From: Mycobacteroides abscessus ATCC 19977
GTDB lineage: Bacteria > Actinomycetota > Actinomycetes > Mycobacteriales > Mycobacteriaceae
NCBI RefSeq assembly: GCF_000069185.1
Contig: NC_010397.1
Span: forward strand, 1,364,001-1,428,000
Direction of reading: 5' to 3'
Length of the DNA: 64,000 bases
The position numbers and the translations under genes are program-made. Shown piece by piece: positions 37,261 to 46,222 of this stretch (position 1 is its first letter; each line of letters starts with the position of its first letter). The notes beneath the pieces are model-generated. The model ran no database searches, had not been told where the DNA came from, and saw only the letters and a program-made list of their open reading frames with translations.

Positions 37261-40200
37261 TTACGAGAAGGTCTTATCGGGGCTCAGTGCCAGGAATGCC
37301 CCAAGCTCTACCAGCCCGTCGGGTGTCGTGGGCAGATACTCGGTCAGTGCCGGAGAACGCACGATCACCGCTTGGAACTTGGCTCTGCTGATCGCGACGT
37401 TCAAGCGGTTCCGATTCAGCAGGAACGACATTCCACGCGGTACATCATCGACGGCCGAGGCCGTCATCGAGACAAAGACCACAGGCGCCTGACGGCCCTG
37501 GAACTTGTCGACGGTTCCCACCAGTACCTCGCCTAATCCGGCGGCGGCGAGTGTGGCGCGTAGCGTCAAGACCTGAGCGTTGTATGGCGCCACCACCAAT
37601 ACGTCGGATTGCTCCAGCGGGCGCGTGCCGGATTCGTCGGTCCAGTCGGAGCCGATCAGCCTGGCGATCTCGGTGGCGATGGCCTCGGCTTCCTGTGGAC
37701 TGCTGGTGGCATTTCCCTCGTGGTCAACCAGTAATGTCCGCACGCCGGGAGGCTGCCCCGCCAAGCTGCGCTCTGGCGCCGCGGACTCAAGTTCGCCGTC
37801 GTATGAGAGCCGTGAAACATATTGGCACAGGGCAGGATGCATCCGGTACGAGCGTTCCAGGAAGTAGCCGCGGCTGGCCGGCAGTGCCCCGTGCCCCTCG
37901 ACGAGCCAGCCCAGTGCCGAGGTGTCCACCGGCTCGGGATGCACACCCTGCGACACCTGCGGCAGCTGCTGCGGATCACCAAGCAGCAGCAGGTTGCGTG
38001 CTCCGCGCGCTACCGCCAGTGTGTTGGCCAAACTGAACTGGCCGGCCTCATCGATCACCAATAGCTCTAACGCGTCATCTGCCACCCTTGTGGCGTTCGC
38101 GAAATCCCATGCGGTGCCGCCGATCACGGCCCCTTGGCCGGTATGATCCGCGATGAATCTGGCATAGTCGCTGTCGCGAATCTGAGTCCAGGCGGCATCG
38201 CCACTGTATGGCGATGCCTTCTTGGCCACGCGGTCCGCCGGCACGCCCGCCGCCACCACCTGATCGAGCAGGTGTTCCACGACCGCGTGGGACTGCGCCA
38301 CCACGCCGACAAGCCAGCGGTCCTGCGTCACCAGATCAGCGATGACCCGTGCCGCGGTGAAGGTCTTGCCCGTGCCAGGCGGTCCATGCACTGCCAGGTA
38401 GGACGAATCCAGGGCCCGCAGCGCAGAGGTGATCGCCCCAGCGTATCCGCCAGCGTCGACAGGCGGCAATGGCCCGCCACGGGGGTTGCGGCGCAACAGA
38501 ATATCCAGGGATGCGGTTCGGGGCATCTCGGGCAACCTATGGGCGACGCCCATCGCTACTTCCTCGATGGCAGCTTCCAGTGCCTTGGTCATTACCGGCG
38601 GCCCGGGTGTCAGCGCCATTGGCATCGCCGAGAACACCTCGCCGTTCTTGGGCGTGAGCTCGCGGATCGTTACCTCCACCGGGACACCGCCGGACTCGGT
38701 GATCTCCACAACAGTGGCCGAACCGGATGCCCGACGGTCGGGGTCGCCATCGCCGAGCCCCGGCGGCGCCGGAGGTTCGTAGAGTGCATAGACGCTGTCC
38801 TCCAGGACACCGCCGGCGAGATCGCCGGTCACCTGCACGTGACGTCGGAGCTTGCGCTGACTACCCGACTTGTGCCAGTCCTCGACCAGCCTCGCGCTCT
38901 CCACGATGAAGACTCCGGCGGTATCGGCCCACTCGTCGACAGGATTGTTGAGGCGATCGAAGTGGCTCCACCAGAAGGGCTTTCGCTCCCGGTTGTGATA
39001 TCCGCGGGCAGCCGCGATCATGGCGGCCGCCGTCTGGTCCGGAGCCCGATCGGCCGGGGCGCCGTCTCCGGCGAAATCTGCCAGCGCGCGCCCAACCTCA
39101 TCGGATTCCTGCTCCGGTTGTTCGCCTGCGGCCGAAGAAGATGACGACAGATGGGTGATGCCGTGCTCGAAGGCCCGTACCAGTAGCCAATCCCGGAGTT
39201 TGCGCGTGGAGGCGCAGTCATACCGGTTGTATTCGGCAATGGAGTCAAGCACTTCTTGGGCCCCGGGGTCGCCGTTGTCCCGGAGAGCGCAATAGCGTGC
39301 GTACTCGTTGATCGAGTCGACAGCGGTGGTGACTTCACCGGAACGCTTTCCGGATTCGATGAACAGCGGCTCCAGTGCCTTGAGCCCGTATCCGTTGGAG
39401 CCGCAACGAATGCTCTTGCGTACCACGGGATAGAGATCGACCAGAATATTGTCGCGCAACAGGTCGTCGATCTGCTGCTCTCCGATGCCGTATCGACCGG
39501 CGAGACGCAGTAGCGCGCTCTTCTCGTAGGCCGCGTAGTGGTAGACATGCATTCCCGGATAGCGGCGACGGCGCTTGGCCACCAGCTCCAGAAATGCGAG
39601 TAGGGCCTTGCGTTCGGTGCGGCGATCGTGGGCCCAAATGGGCCGGAATTTCTCATTTCCGGATCTGTCGTATTCGAGCACGCCGAACAGGTACTCCAGC
39701 CCCCAATGCACGCCGTCCTCGGTCCACAGCGGGTCGCCCTCGAAGTCGAAGAAGACGTCACCAGGATTGGGGGCCGGCAGCGTGCCCAGCGGGATCGGAT
39801 CGGCCACCTCGAACTGTGGTGTGCCACTGTCGCGTTGGCGAATCTGTAGTTCAGCTTGCGCCATCAGCTGCCGCAGGCTGCGGGCCGAGAGATCCGCGAC
39901 GGGTTCGGTGCGGGTGGCCAGCTGTGCGACGGTTCCGACACCTGCCTGCAGCAGCGCCGCACGTTGGCTGACCCGCATGCCCGCGACCAGCAGGAGATCA
40001 TCCGTGCGCTCCACCTCGGGTTCGCATACCGGACACCGAAAACAGGCGCGCACATGGTGATCGGACCACCGCACCGGTACGCCGCCCGAGAGGTGGTGAT
40101 CCAACAGGTCTTGCAATTGCTTTCGCCGTTGGCGGTAGACGCCCACCAGGTCTGCCGCGGGATAGTCGACGGCCGAACGGTCGCCCAAGATCAGTCGCAC

Positions 40201-40692
40201 CGACGGCGCGACGGGGACGCCTGTCGCCGCCAGGCTGTCGGCGTAGGCCGCCAGCTGTAGCAAAGCCGTCACTTTGGCGCTGCGGGCCAACTTCGTGTCG
40301 CAGACCAGGTAGTGCTCGCCCTCTCGGACCACGAAGTCGGCGAAACCGAGGAATCTGCCGTCGAACATCGCGGCCTGGTAGACGGCGGGATACCCCTGCT
40401 CGAAGGCCCGTCGTGTGGCGGCCGCGGCAGCCTGCAAGCCCTCGAGGGTGAAGGCGGGCGGAAAAGGGATGCCGGCCACTCCGGCGCCGAACCGCGCCTG
40501 GAGAGCGGAAAGGTGGTGGGCTTCGTGCGCGTCACCCAGGATCGCGGTGCGCGCCAGCAGTTCATCATCGCGCGGGGGTGCCGGAGCCCAACCGAGCTTG
40601 GCATCGAACACCCGCAGCAGGGCGTATTCACAGCGCGCGGCAGAGGCTAGATCCGAAGCGCTGTAGACCACCCGGTCGTCGAGGACGAACAC
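37261..40692 (-). CDS. TM0106-type RecB-like nuclease / RNase H-like exonuclease / SF1 helicase fusion (Rv1251c type)
   Basis: The 1143-aa protein joins three enzymes. Residues about 1-210 form a RecB-like nuclease; CEYALL near the N-terminus and CFRCPVCEPE may ligate an Fe-S cluster. Residues about 300-460 form a DEDD/RNase H-like exonuclease (DVFFDFEGDP, VYHYAAYEKSALL, NGYGLKALEPL). Residues about 720-1130 form a DNA2/NAM7-type SF1 helicase with Walker A GPPGTGKTF and LLVIDEAGQFSL. The domains suggest nucleic-acid processing in repair or defence; no function is known to me. It is not overlapping its neighbours and lies in the Rv1251c position. Confidence 0.88.
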   Translation of the reverse strand: MFVLDDRVVYSASDLASAARCEYALLRVFDAKLGWAPAPPRDDELLARTAILGDAHEAHHLSALQARFGAGVAGIPFPPAFTLEGLQAAAAATRRAFEQGYPAVYQAAMFDGRFLGFADFVVREGEHYLVCDTKLARSAKVTALLQLAAYADSLAATGVPVAPSVRLILGDRSAVDYPAADLVGVYRQRRKQLQDLLDHHLSGGVPVRWSDHHVRACFRCPVCEPEVERTDDLLLVAGMRVSQRAALLQAGVGTVAQLATRTEPVADLSARSLRQLMAQAELQIRQRDSGTPQFEVADPIPLGTLPAPNPGDVFFDFEGDPLWTEDGVHWGLEYLFGVLEYDRSGNEKFRPIWAHDRRTERKALLAFLELVAKRRRRYPGMHVYHYAAYEKSALLRLAGRYGIGEQQIDDLLRDNILVDLYPVVRKSIRCGSNGYGLKALEPLFIESGKRSGEVTTAVDSINEYARYCALRDNGDPGAQEVLDSIAEYNRYDCASTRKLRDWLLVRAFEHGITHLSSSSSAAGEQPEQESDEVGRALADFAGDGAPADRAPDQTAAAMIAAARGYHNRERKPFWWSHFDRLNNPVDEWADTAGVFIVESARLVEDWHKSGSQRKLRRHVQVTGDLAGGVLEDSVYALYEPPAPPGLGDGDPDRRASGSATVVEITESGGVPVEVTIRELTPKNGEVFSAMPMALTPGPPVMTKALEAAIEEVAMGVAHRLPEMPRTASLDILLRRNPRGGPLPPVDAGGYAGAITSALRALDSSYLAVHGPPGTGKTFTAARVIADLVTQDRWLVGVVAQSHAVVEHLLDQVVAAGVPADRVAKKASPYSGDAAWTQIRDSDYARFIADHTGQGAVIGGTAWDFANATRVADDALELLVIDEAGQFSLANTLAVARGARNLLLLGDPQQLPQVSQGVHPEPVDTSALGWLVEGHGALPASRGYFLERSYRMHPALCQYVSRLSYDGELESAAPERSLAGQPPGVRTLLVDHEGNATSSPQEAEAIATEIARLIGSDWTDESGTRPLEQSDVLVVAPYNAQVLTLRATLAAAGLGEVLVGTVDKFQGRQAPVVFVSMTASAVDDVPRGMSFLLNRNRLNVAISRAKFQAVIVRSPALTEYLPTTPDGLVELGAFLALSPDKTFS

Positions 40693-40728
40693 CCGATCAC
40701 TGTAGGTGCTGACTCCGACGTGGCCGCC

Positions 40729-41331
40729 TTACTGCCCGGCTTGTTGCACCTTTTCCACGCCAGTTCCGTTCCAGCGGAACGACACCACGCTCTCCAGACC
40801 CGGGATGCCGTTGGAGAAGTTGAGCACCACGGTGTCCAACGTGCTCGCGGACAGATCGATCGCGTTGTAGCCATAGGTGTCGGGAACACCATGAGAGATC
40901 ACACCGCCCAGGTGGAAGAACACTGCCCGTGTGGGCGGCTGCGGTTCATGCGTATCGGCCGCGACGATGATCGCCGACAGCGGTGCGCATTTGTTGTAGT
41001 TGCCCGCCACGGGCACTGGATTCCAGGTGGCCTCGTTGTTCGGCGCCGGGGGGAGTAGAGCGATGGCCGAGGCAACGGCGGGATCTTTCAGGTTCACCGC
41101 GCAGTCGTCCTTGGTCGACGGCAGCTTGGGCTTAACCGGTGCGCTCGGCTGTCCCGGAGACGGCGGCGTCGACGACGGCGAGGCAATGGTGTTTGTCGGG
41201 GTTTTCGACACGGTGCTGTCGCCGCCGGTGCATGCGCAGGCGAGTGCCGACAGTACGACGAGCAGAGTCGTCAGCACCGGCGGGGTCGTCCCCAGAACCA
41301 TCCTTCGCACGGCCCCGGACACTACCGACAT
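40729..41331 (-). CDS. lprE: lipoprotein LprE-like (Rv1252c type)
   Basis: The 200-aa protein has a signal-anchor segment (LTTLLVVLSALACAC) with two neighbouring Cys, either of which could be lipidated; the lipobox is not ideal. A Ser/Thr/Pro-rich linker follows, then a folded domain (DCAVNLKDPAVASAIALL, ending in VSFRWNGTGVEKV). It is anchored outside the membrane. Position between the helicase fusion and deaD matches lprE. ATG 41301 is an alternative start. Function unknown. Confidence 0.75.
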   Translation of the reverse strand: MSVVSGAVRRMVLGTTPPVLTTLLVVLSALACACTGGDSTVSKTPTNTIASPSSTPPSPGQPSAPVKPKLPSTKDDCAVNLKDPAVASAIALLPPAPNNEATWNPVPVAGNYNKCAPLSAIIVAADTHEPQPPTRAVFFHLGGVISHGVPDTYGYNAIDLSASTLDTVVLNFSNGIPGLESVVSFRWNGTGVEKVQQAGQ

Positions 41332-41391
41332 TTACCGAAGATGCCGCGGAGGCGGGAGTTGAGCGCGGTTACGCCTAGACTCTTTAACGCC

Positions 41392-43188
41392 ATGACCTCT
41401 ACAGATATCCCCACGCCCGACACCGGCGATTCGAGTGCACCCCCCGCGGATGACACCGTCACCTTCGCGGACCTGCACATTGCCCCCGAGGTGCTGCGTG
41501 CGGTGTCCGACGTGGGGTACGAGACTCCCTCGGCCATCCAGGCCGCCACCATTCCGCCGCTGTTGGCGGGCTCCGATGTGGTGGGCCTGGCACAGACCGG
41601 AACGGGAAAGACCGCGGCGTTCGCGATCCCGATCCTGTCGAAAATCGATCTGACCTCCAAGGACACCCAGGCCTTGGTGCTGGCGCCCACCCGTGAGCTG
41701 GCCTTACAGGTCGCCGAGGCTTTCGGCCGGTACGGCGCTCACATGCCCAAGCTCAATGTGCTGCCCATCTACGGCGGGCAGTCGTATGTGGTGCAGCTGG
41801 CCGGACTCAAGCGGGGCGCTCAGGTGGTGGTCGGTACGCCCGGACGTGTTATCGACCACTTGGAGCGCGGCACCCTCGATCTGTCACACCTGGACTACCT
41901 GGTGCTCGATGAGGCCGACGAGATGCTCACCATGGGGTTCGCCGAGGATGTCGAGCGCATCTTGGCCGATACCCCCGAGTACAAGCAGGTGGCTCTGTTC
42001 TCGGCGACGATGCCCACCACGATCCGACGGCTCACCAAGAAGTATCTGCACGATCCCGTCGAGATCAAGATCGACGCGAAGACGTCGACCGCTGAGAACA
42101 TCACGCAGCGCTTCATCCAGGTGGCCGGCCCACGCAAGATGGACGCACTCACCAGAATCCTCGAGGTCGAGACCTTCGAGGCGATGATCGTTTTCGTCAG
42201 GACCAAGCAGGCCACCGAGGAAGTGGCAGACAAGCTCAAGGCGCGGGGCTTCGCGGCGGCGGCCATCAATGGCGACATCAACCAGTCCCAGCGCGAGCGC
42301 ACCATCAACGCGCTCAAGGCGGGAACCATCGACATCCTGGTGGCCACAGACGTGGCGGCGCGCGGTCTGGATGTTGAGCGCATCTCCCATGTGCTCAACT
42401 ACGACATTCCGCATGACACCGAGTCGTATGTGCACCGCATCGGCCGCACCGGCCGTGCGGGCCGCTCGGGCACCGCGGTGTTGTTCGTGTCGCCGCGTGA
42501 GCGGCACCTACTCAAGGCGATCGAAAAGACCACGGGTGCCAAGCTCGCCGAGGAGCCGCTGCCCTCGGTCGAGGATGTCAACGCCCAGCGAGTCACCAAG
42601 TTCCGCGATGCCATCACTGCGGCGCTCGCGGCGCCGGAGGTCGAACTCTTCCGCCGCCTGGTCGAGGACTACGAGCGCGACAACAACGTCCCGGTGGCCG
42701 ATATCGCGGCGGCGCTAGCGGTGCTGTCGCGCGACGGCGAACAGTTCCTGTTGCAACCCGATCCGCCGCGTGAGCCCCGTCATGAGCGCGGGGAGCGTCC
42801 CGACCGTGGACCTCGTGGAGAGCGTCCGCGCACCCCCGGACTGGCGACATATCGCATCGCGGTGGGGAAGCGGCACAAGGTGATGCCGGGCGCCATCGTG
42901 GGCGCGATCGCCAACGAGGGCGGATTGCATCGCAGCGACTTCGGTCACATCACCATTCGGCCCGATCACTCACTGGTCGAGCTACCTGCCAAGCTGTCTC
43001 CCAAGACACTGAAGGCATTGGAGAACACCCGGATCTCGGGCGTGCTCATCGATCTGCGCCCTGCCGGTGGTCCGGACGGTGCGCGTCCCGACCGCAAGTA
43101 CACCGAGCGCAGACGCGCGGACCACAAACATTCGGACCACAAACGTTCGGAGGCGAAGCGTCCCAAGCGGGCCCCGAAGAAACCATGA
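41392..43188 (+). CDS. deaD: DEAD-box RNA helicase DeaD
   Basis: This 598-aa RNA helicase unwinds structured RNA in ribosome assembly and RNA decay, often under cold stress. Motifs are present in order: AQTGTGKTAAF, PTRELALQV, VLDEADEML, SATMPTT and HRIGRTGRAG. A DbpA-type RNA-binding domain (YRIAVGKRHKVMPGAIVG) and a Lys/Arg/His-rich tail follow. The start at ATG 41392 is chosen because the extension from 41341 is not conserved-looking. Its stop overlaps the next gene's ATG (ATGA). Matches Rv1253. Confidence 0.94.
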   Translation: MTSTDIPTPDTGDSSAPPADDTVTFADLHIAPEVLRAVSDVGYETPSAIQAATIPPLLAGSDVVGLAQTGTGKTAAFAIPILSKIDLTSKDTQALVLAPTRELALQVAEAFGRYGAHMPKLNVLPIYGGQSYVVQLAGLKRGAQVVVGTPGRVIDHLERGTLDLSHLDYLVLDEADEMLTMGFAEDVERILADTPEYKQVALFSATMPTTIRRLTKKYLHDPVEIKIDAKTSTAENITQRFIQVAGPRKMDALTRILEVETFEAMIVFVRTKQATEEVADKLKARGFAAAAINGDINQSQRERTINALKAGTIDILVATDVAARGLDVERISHVLNYDIPHDTESYVHRIGRTGRAGRSGTAVLFVSPRERHLLKAIEKTTGAKLAEEPLPSVEDVNAQRVTKFRDAITAALAAPEVELFRRLVEDYERDNNVPVADIAAALAVLSRDGEQFLLQPDPPREPRHERGERPDRGPRGERPRTPGLATYRIAVGKRHKVMPGAIVGAIANEGGLHRSDFGHITIRPDHSLVELPAKLSPKTLKALENTRISGVLIDLRPAGGPDGARPDRKYTERRRADHKHSDHKRSEAKRPKRAPKKP

Positions 43189-44381
43189 CGGCAGTTTCTC
43201 CCACTGAAAGCGCACCCGTTGTCCGCGCTTCCGGTCGCGTCGCCGCGCTCACGGGCGTTCGGGCAGTGGCGGCCACCCTGGTGGTGGCCACCCATGCGGC
43301 CTACAGCACCGGAAACTATGTGGTCGATGGGGTTTCCCCGTGGAAGGCCTATCTGCATCTGCTGCAGTCGCGGCTGGAGATCGGTGTGCCGATCTTCTTC
43401 GTGCTCTCCGGGTTCCTGCTGTTCCTGCCCTGGGTGCGCGCCGCCGCCGACAACACAGCTTCTCCGTCGGTAAAACGTTATGCCTGGCACAGGTTTCGGC
43501 GGATCATGCCGGCGTACTGGATTCTGGTGGCCATCGCGTACATCTGGTACCACATTCGCGACCAGTACCCGAACCCCGGACACACCTGGCTGGGGTTGTT
43601 CCGGAACCTCACGCTGACGCAGATCTACACCTCTAATTACGGATATCGCTATATCCACCAAGGCATGACGCAGATCTGGAGTCTTGCCGTGGAGGCCGCC
43701 TTCTACGTGGCGCTGCCGTTCCTGGCCTGGCTGCTCGTCAAGAAGCTGTGCGGTGGGCAATGGCGTCCGGCGCGACTATTGGTGGGCCTGGGCGGCCTTG
43801 CGCTGGTGACGCCGCTGTGGATGTCGTTGGTATACACCATCGGTGCCTTCCCCGACGGGGCGAAGCTGTGGTTGCCGGCTTACCTGTCGTGGTTCGTGGG
43901 CGGCATGATCCTGTCGGTGCTTGCCGTCATGGGTGTGCGCTGCTATGCGCTGGTCACGGTGCCCCTGGCCGTCATCTGCTACCTCATCGTGTCCACCCGG
44001 ATCGCGGGAGATCCCACCACTTCGCCCTGGGCGCTACCGCAGGCACTGACGAAATCGATCTTCTACGTGGTGATCGCAACGCTGCTGGTCGCCCCCGCCG
44101 CATTGGGCGACAACGGTTGGTATGTCAGGTTTCTATCGACACGGCCCATGGTGTGGCTGGGTGAGATCTCCTACGAGCTGTTTCTCATCCACATGATCCT
44201 GATGGAAATAGTGATGGTTGATCTGCTGCATTACCACGTTTACACCGGATCGGTGGTGATCGTGTTCTTGGTGACGATGCTGGTCAGTGTGCCCGCTTCA
44301 TGGCTGATCCATCGGACCGTTGAGGTGATACTGGCCCGGAGCTCACGTCTGCGGAAATCGCTGGCGCAACGAATGCGGTGA
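43185..44381 (+). CDS. acyltransferase 3-family membrane protein (Rv1254 type)
   Basis: This 398-aa protein has about ten membrane helices and transfers acyl groups to an extracytoplasmic or lipid-linked sugar in most characterised relatives. Family features are LTGVRAVAATLVVATHAAY with catalytic-type His, RFRRIMPAYW and SLAVEAAFYVALPFLAWLL. The ATG overlaps the deaD stop by 4 nt. Its 3' end overlaps the convergent TetR gene by 98 nt. The acceptor is unknown. Confidence 0.88.
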   Translation: MTAVSPTESAPVVRASGRVAALTGVRAVAATLVVATHAAYSTGNYVVDGVSPWKAYLHLLQSRLEIGVPIFFVLSGFLLFLPWVRAAADNTASPSVKRYAWHRFRRIMPAYWILVAIAYIWYHIRDQYPNPGHTWLGLFRNLTLTQIYTSNYGYRYIHQGMTQIWSLAVEAAFYVALPFLAWLLVKKLCGGQWRPARLLVGLGGLALVTPLWMSLVYTIGAFPDGAKLWLPAYLSWFVGGMILSVLAVMGVRCYALVTVPLAVICYLIVSTRIAGDPTTSPWALPQALTKSIFYVVIATLLVAPAALGDNGWYVRFLSTRPMVWLGEISYELFLIHMILMEIVMVDLLHYHVYTGSVVIVFLVTMLVSVPASWLIHRTVEVILARSSRLRKSLAQRMR

Positions 44382-44895
44382 TCAGCTTCCGCTCGTCTTC
44401 CTCGCTGTCCTCGGGATGAGCGAGCAGCGAGACGATCACCCGGACATACCATTTAGCCTTGGCGTGAGTATCGCTATGGGGCGCCGCGCCATTGATGAAT
44501 GAGGCCACCATGGCGTTGATGACCTCCGAATGCAAGCCGAGCGAGCCGCCGAAGTACTCGCCCGGACGGAACCAGGCGGAAAGTGTGGGGTCCGCGCGTA
44601 CCAGCCGCAACGCGGTGACCATGGCTTCGGTCAGCAGTTCGGTGGGGTTGTCGATCCCCGCGACGTGCTCGGTGACCTTCCGGGTGATCACTCCGGCGGC
44701 ACGATGCACATACGCGATGTGCAGAGCCTCGCGATTCTCGAAGTACCGGTAGAGGGTGGCGCGGGAACAACCGGCAGCCCGGGCGATTTCGTTCATGCCA
44801 ACGGCCGCGACGCCGTCGCGCACAAATAATTCGGCAGCCGCGTCCAGAATTTTTTCCGCGGCCACCGACGTTCGGGTGTCGCCCAGCCAGCTCAT
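44284..44895 (-). CDS. TetR-family regulator (Rv1255c type)
   Basis: The 203-aa protein has the helix-turn-helix VGMNEIARAAGCSRATLYRY and a variable C-terminal ligand domain. It lies 39 nt downstream of cyp130 on the same strand and is probably co-transcribed with it. The palindrome at the cyp130 start (46160-46209) is the likely autoregulatory operator. The last 98 nt overlap the convergent acyltransferase gene. Confidence 0.87.
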   Translation of the reverse strand: MSWLGDTRTSVAAEKILDAAAELFVRDGVAAVGMNEIARAAGCSRATLYRYFENREALHIAYVHRAAGVITRKVTEHVAGIDNPTELLTEAMVTALRLVRADPTLSAWFRPGEYFGGSLGLHSEVINAMVASFINGAAPHSDTHAKAKWYVRVIVSLLAHPEDSEEDERKLITAFVAPAISADVSSGPVSPQRSDGSAMKRAH

Positions 44896-44934
44896 CTGAG
44901 CTGGTGTTCGTCGCGCAATTGCCTCATCAATCCA

Positions 44935-46176
44935 TCATCGCACGCGGATGGGTACTGTCAGGGGCCTTCGCACGTACGAGCCGTCCGCCCAGGTGACTCC
45001 GTCGAGATCGACCTCGAAATCTGGTATGCGGGTGAGTAGTTCCTCAAGAGCAATCCGCGATTGCATGCGTGCGGCGGCAGCTCCGAGGCAGTGGTGGTTC
45101 CCATGGCTGAAGGTGAGAATGTTGCGCGGCTTCCGTAAGACATCCAATTCGGCTGCGTCATTGCCGTATTCACGTTCATCGCGGTTGGCACTGCCGTAGA
45201 GCAGCAGTGCGCGACGCCCGGCCGGAATGGTGGTGTCGCCGATGATGACGTCGCGGGTCGCGGTACGTGCCAGGCCCTGCACCGGAGACGTCAGCCGCAG
45301 GAATTCTTCCACCGCCCCAGGAATGAGCGAAGGATCATCGATCAATTTCTGGCGCTGGGCGGGGTTCTGATGTAGCAGTTGTATTGCGCCGCCCAGCATT
45401 CCGGTGGTCGTATCGTTGCCGCCCGTCACCATGGTGAACGCGAAGCCGAGGATCTGGAGCGTCCCGCTGATGTCTCCGTCCGCTCCGACACCCGCGGCGA
45501 CCAGGTGCGACACGGTGTCGTCTTCGGGCTCTGCGCGCCGTCGTTCGATGAGACCGGTGAAGTACATCATCAGTTCACCGATGGTCTGGGCGACCTCGCC
45601 CTGCATGGCTTCGATGTCGATGGCGCCACCGGAGGCTGCTGCGACGATGCCGTCGGTCCAGGCGTCAAACTGGGTGCGGTCTTCCTCGGGTACTCCCAGA
45701 TAGTGCGCCACGACCATCGAGGGCAGGGGCTTGAAGAGTTCGACGACGATATCGCCCTCGCCGCGTTCTTTCAGTCGCTCGAGGCGCTGCACCACAAACT
45801 CGCGGACCTTCGGTTCTACGGCGGTAACTTGGCGCGGGGTGAAACCGCGTGAGACCAGCTTGCGGAACTCGGTGTGCGTGGGTGGGTCCTGCATGACCAT
45901 GGGCGGGTTGTCGCCCATGCCGGTTTTCTCCAGGTCGCCGTATGTGACGGTGAGCCCCCGGGCAGACGAGAACGTTTCCCAGTCGCGCGCTGCTTCGTAG
46001 ACGTCGGCATGCCTGGTGAGCACGTAGTAGTCCTGGTCGGGCGTGTACTCGGGCACCACGTGATGCACCGGGTCGTGGTCGCGCAGCGCCGCGTACATCG
46101 GCCATGGGTTGGTCCAATTGTCGGCCGTTCCGGGAACGTAGCGCGGCGCAACGGTATGAGACACATCGACTGACAT
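44935..46176 (-). CDS. cyp130: cytochrome P450 Cyp130
   Basis: This 413-aa P450 monooxygenase has the oxygen-binding I-helix VTGGNDTTTG, the K-helix ExxR-type region EFLRLTSPVQGLAR and the haem-cysteine loop FSHGNHHCLGAA. M. tuberculosis CYP130 (Rv1256c) is the positional counterpart. The first seven codons lie in the left arm of a 50-bp palindrome, and no Shine-Dalgarno is evident, so a leaderless transcript is possible. It is followed by its probable TetR regulator. Confidence 0.9.
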   Translation of the reverse strand: MSVDVSHTVAPRYVPGTADNWTNPWPMYAALRDHDPVHHVVPEYTPDQDYYVLTRHADVYEAARDWETFSSARGLTVTYGDLEKTGMGDNPPMVMQDPPTHTEFRKLVSRGFTPRQVTAVEPKVREFVVQRLERLKERGEGDIVVELFKPLPSMVVAHYLGVPEEDRTQFDAWTDGIVAAASGGAIDIEAMQGEVAQTIGELMMYFTGLIERRRAEPEDDTVSHLVAAGVGADGDISGTLQILGFAFTMVTGGNDTTTGMLGGAIQLLHQNPAQRQKLIDDPSLIPGAVEEFLRLTSPVQGLARTATRDVIIGDTTIPAGRRALLLYGSANRDEREYGNDAAELDVLRKPRNILTFSHGNHHCLGAAAARMQSRIALEELLTRIPDFEVDLDGVTWADGSYVRRPLTVPIRVR

Positions 46177-46209
46177 GTCTTATGTGTAAGGCATGTCAGT
46201 CGATGTGTC
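46160..46209. promoter_or_regulatory. 50-bp near-perfect palindrome over the cyp130 start codon
   Basis: Two perfect 18-nt arms (46160-46177 and 46192-46209) flank a 14-nt centre that itself contains CTTA-TGTG-TAAG. The left arm is the complement of the first codons of cyp130, so the right arm duplicates the start codon and first five codons in opposite orientation. An inner part, TGACATG...CATGTCA, resembles a TetR operator. It can also form a strong hairpin. Confidence 0.8.
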
Positions 46210-46222
46210 AATATCGCGCCGG

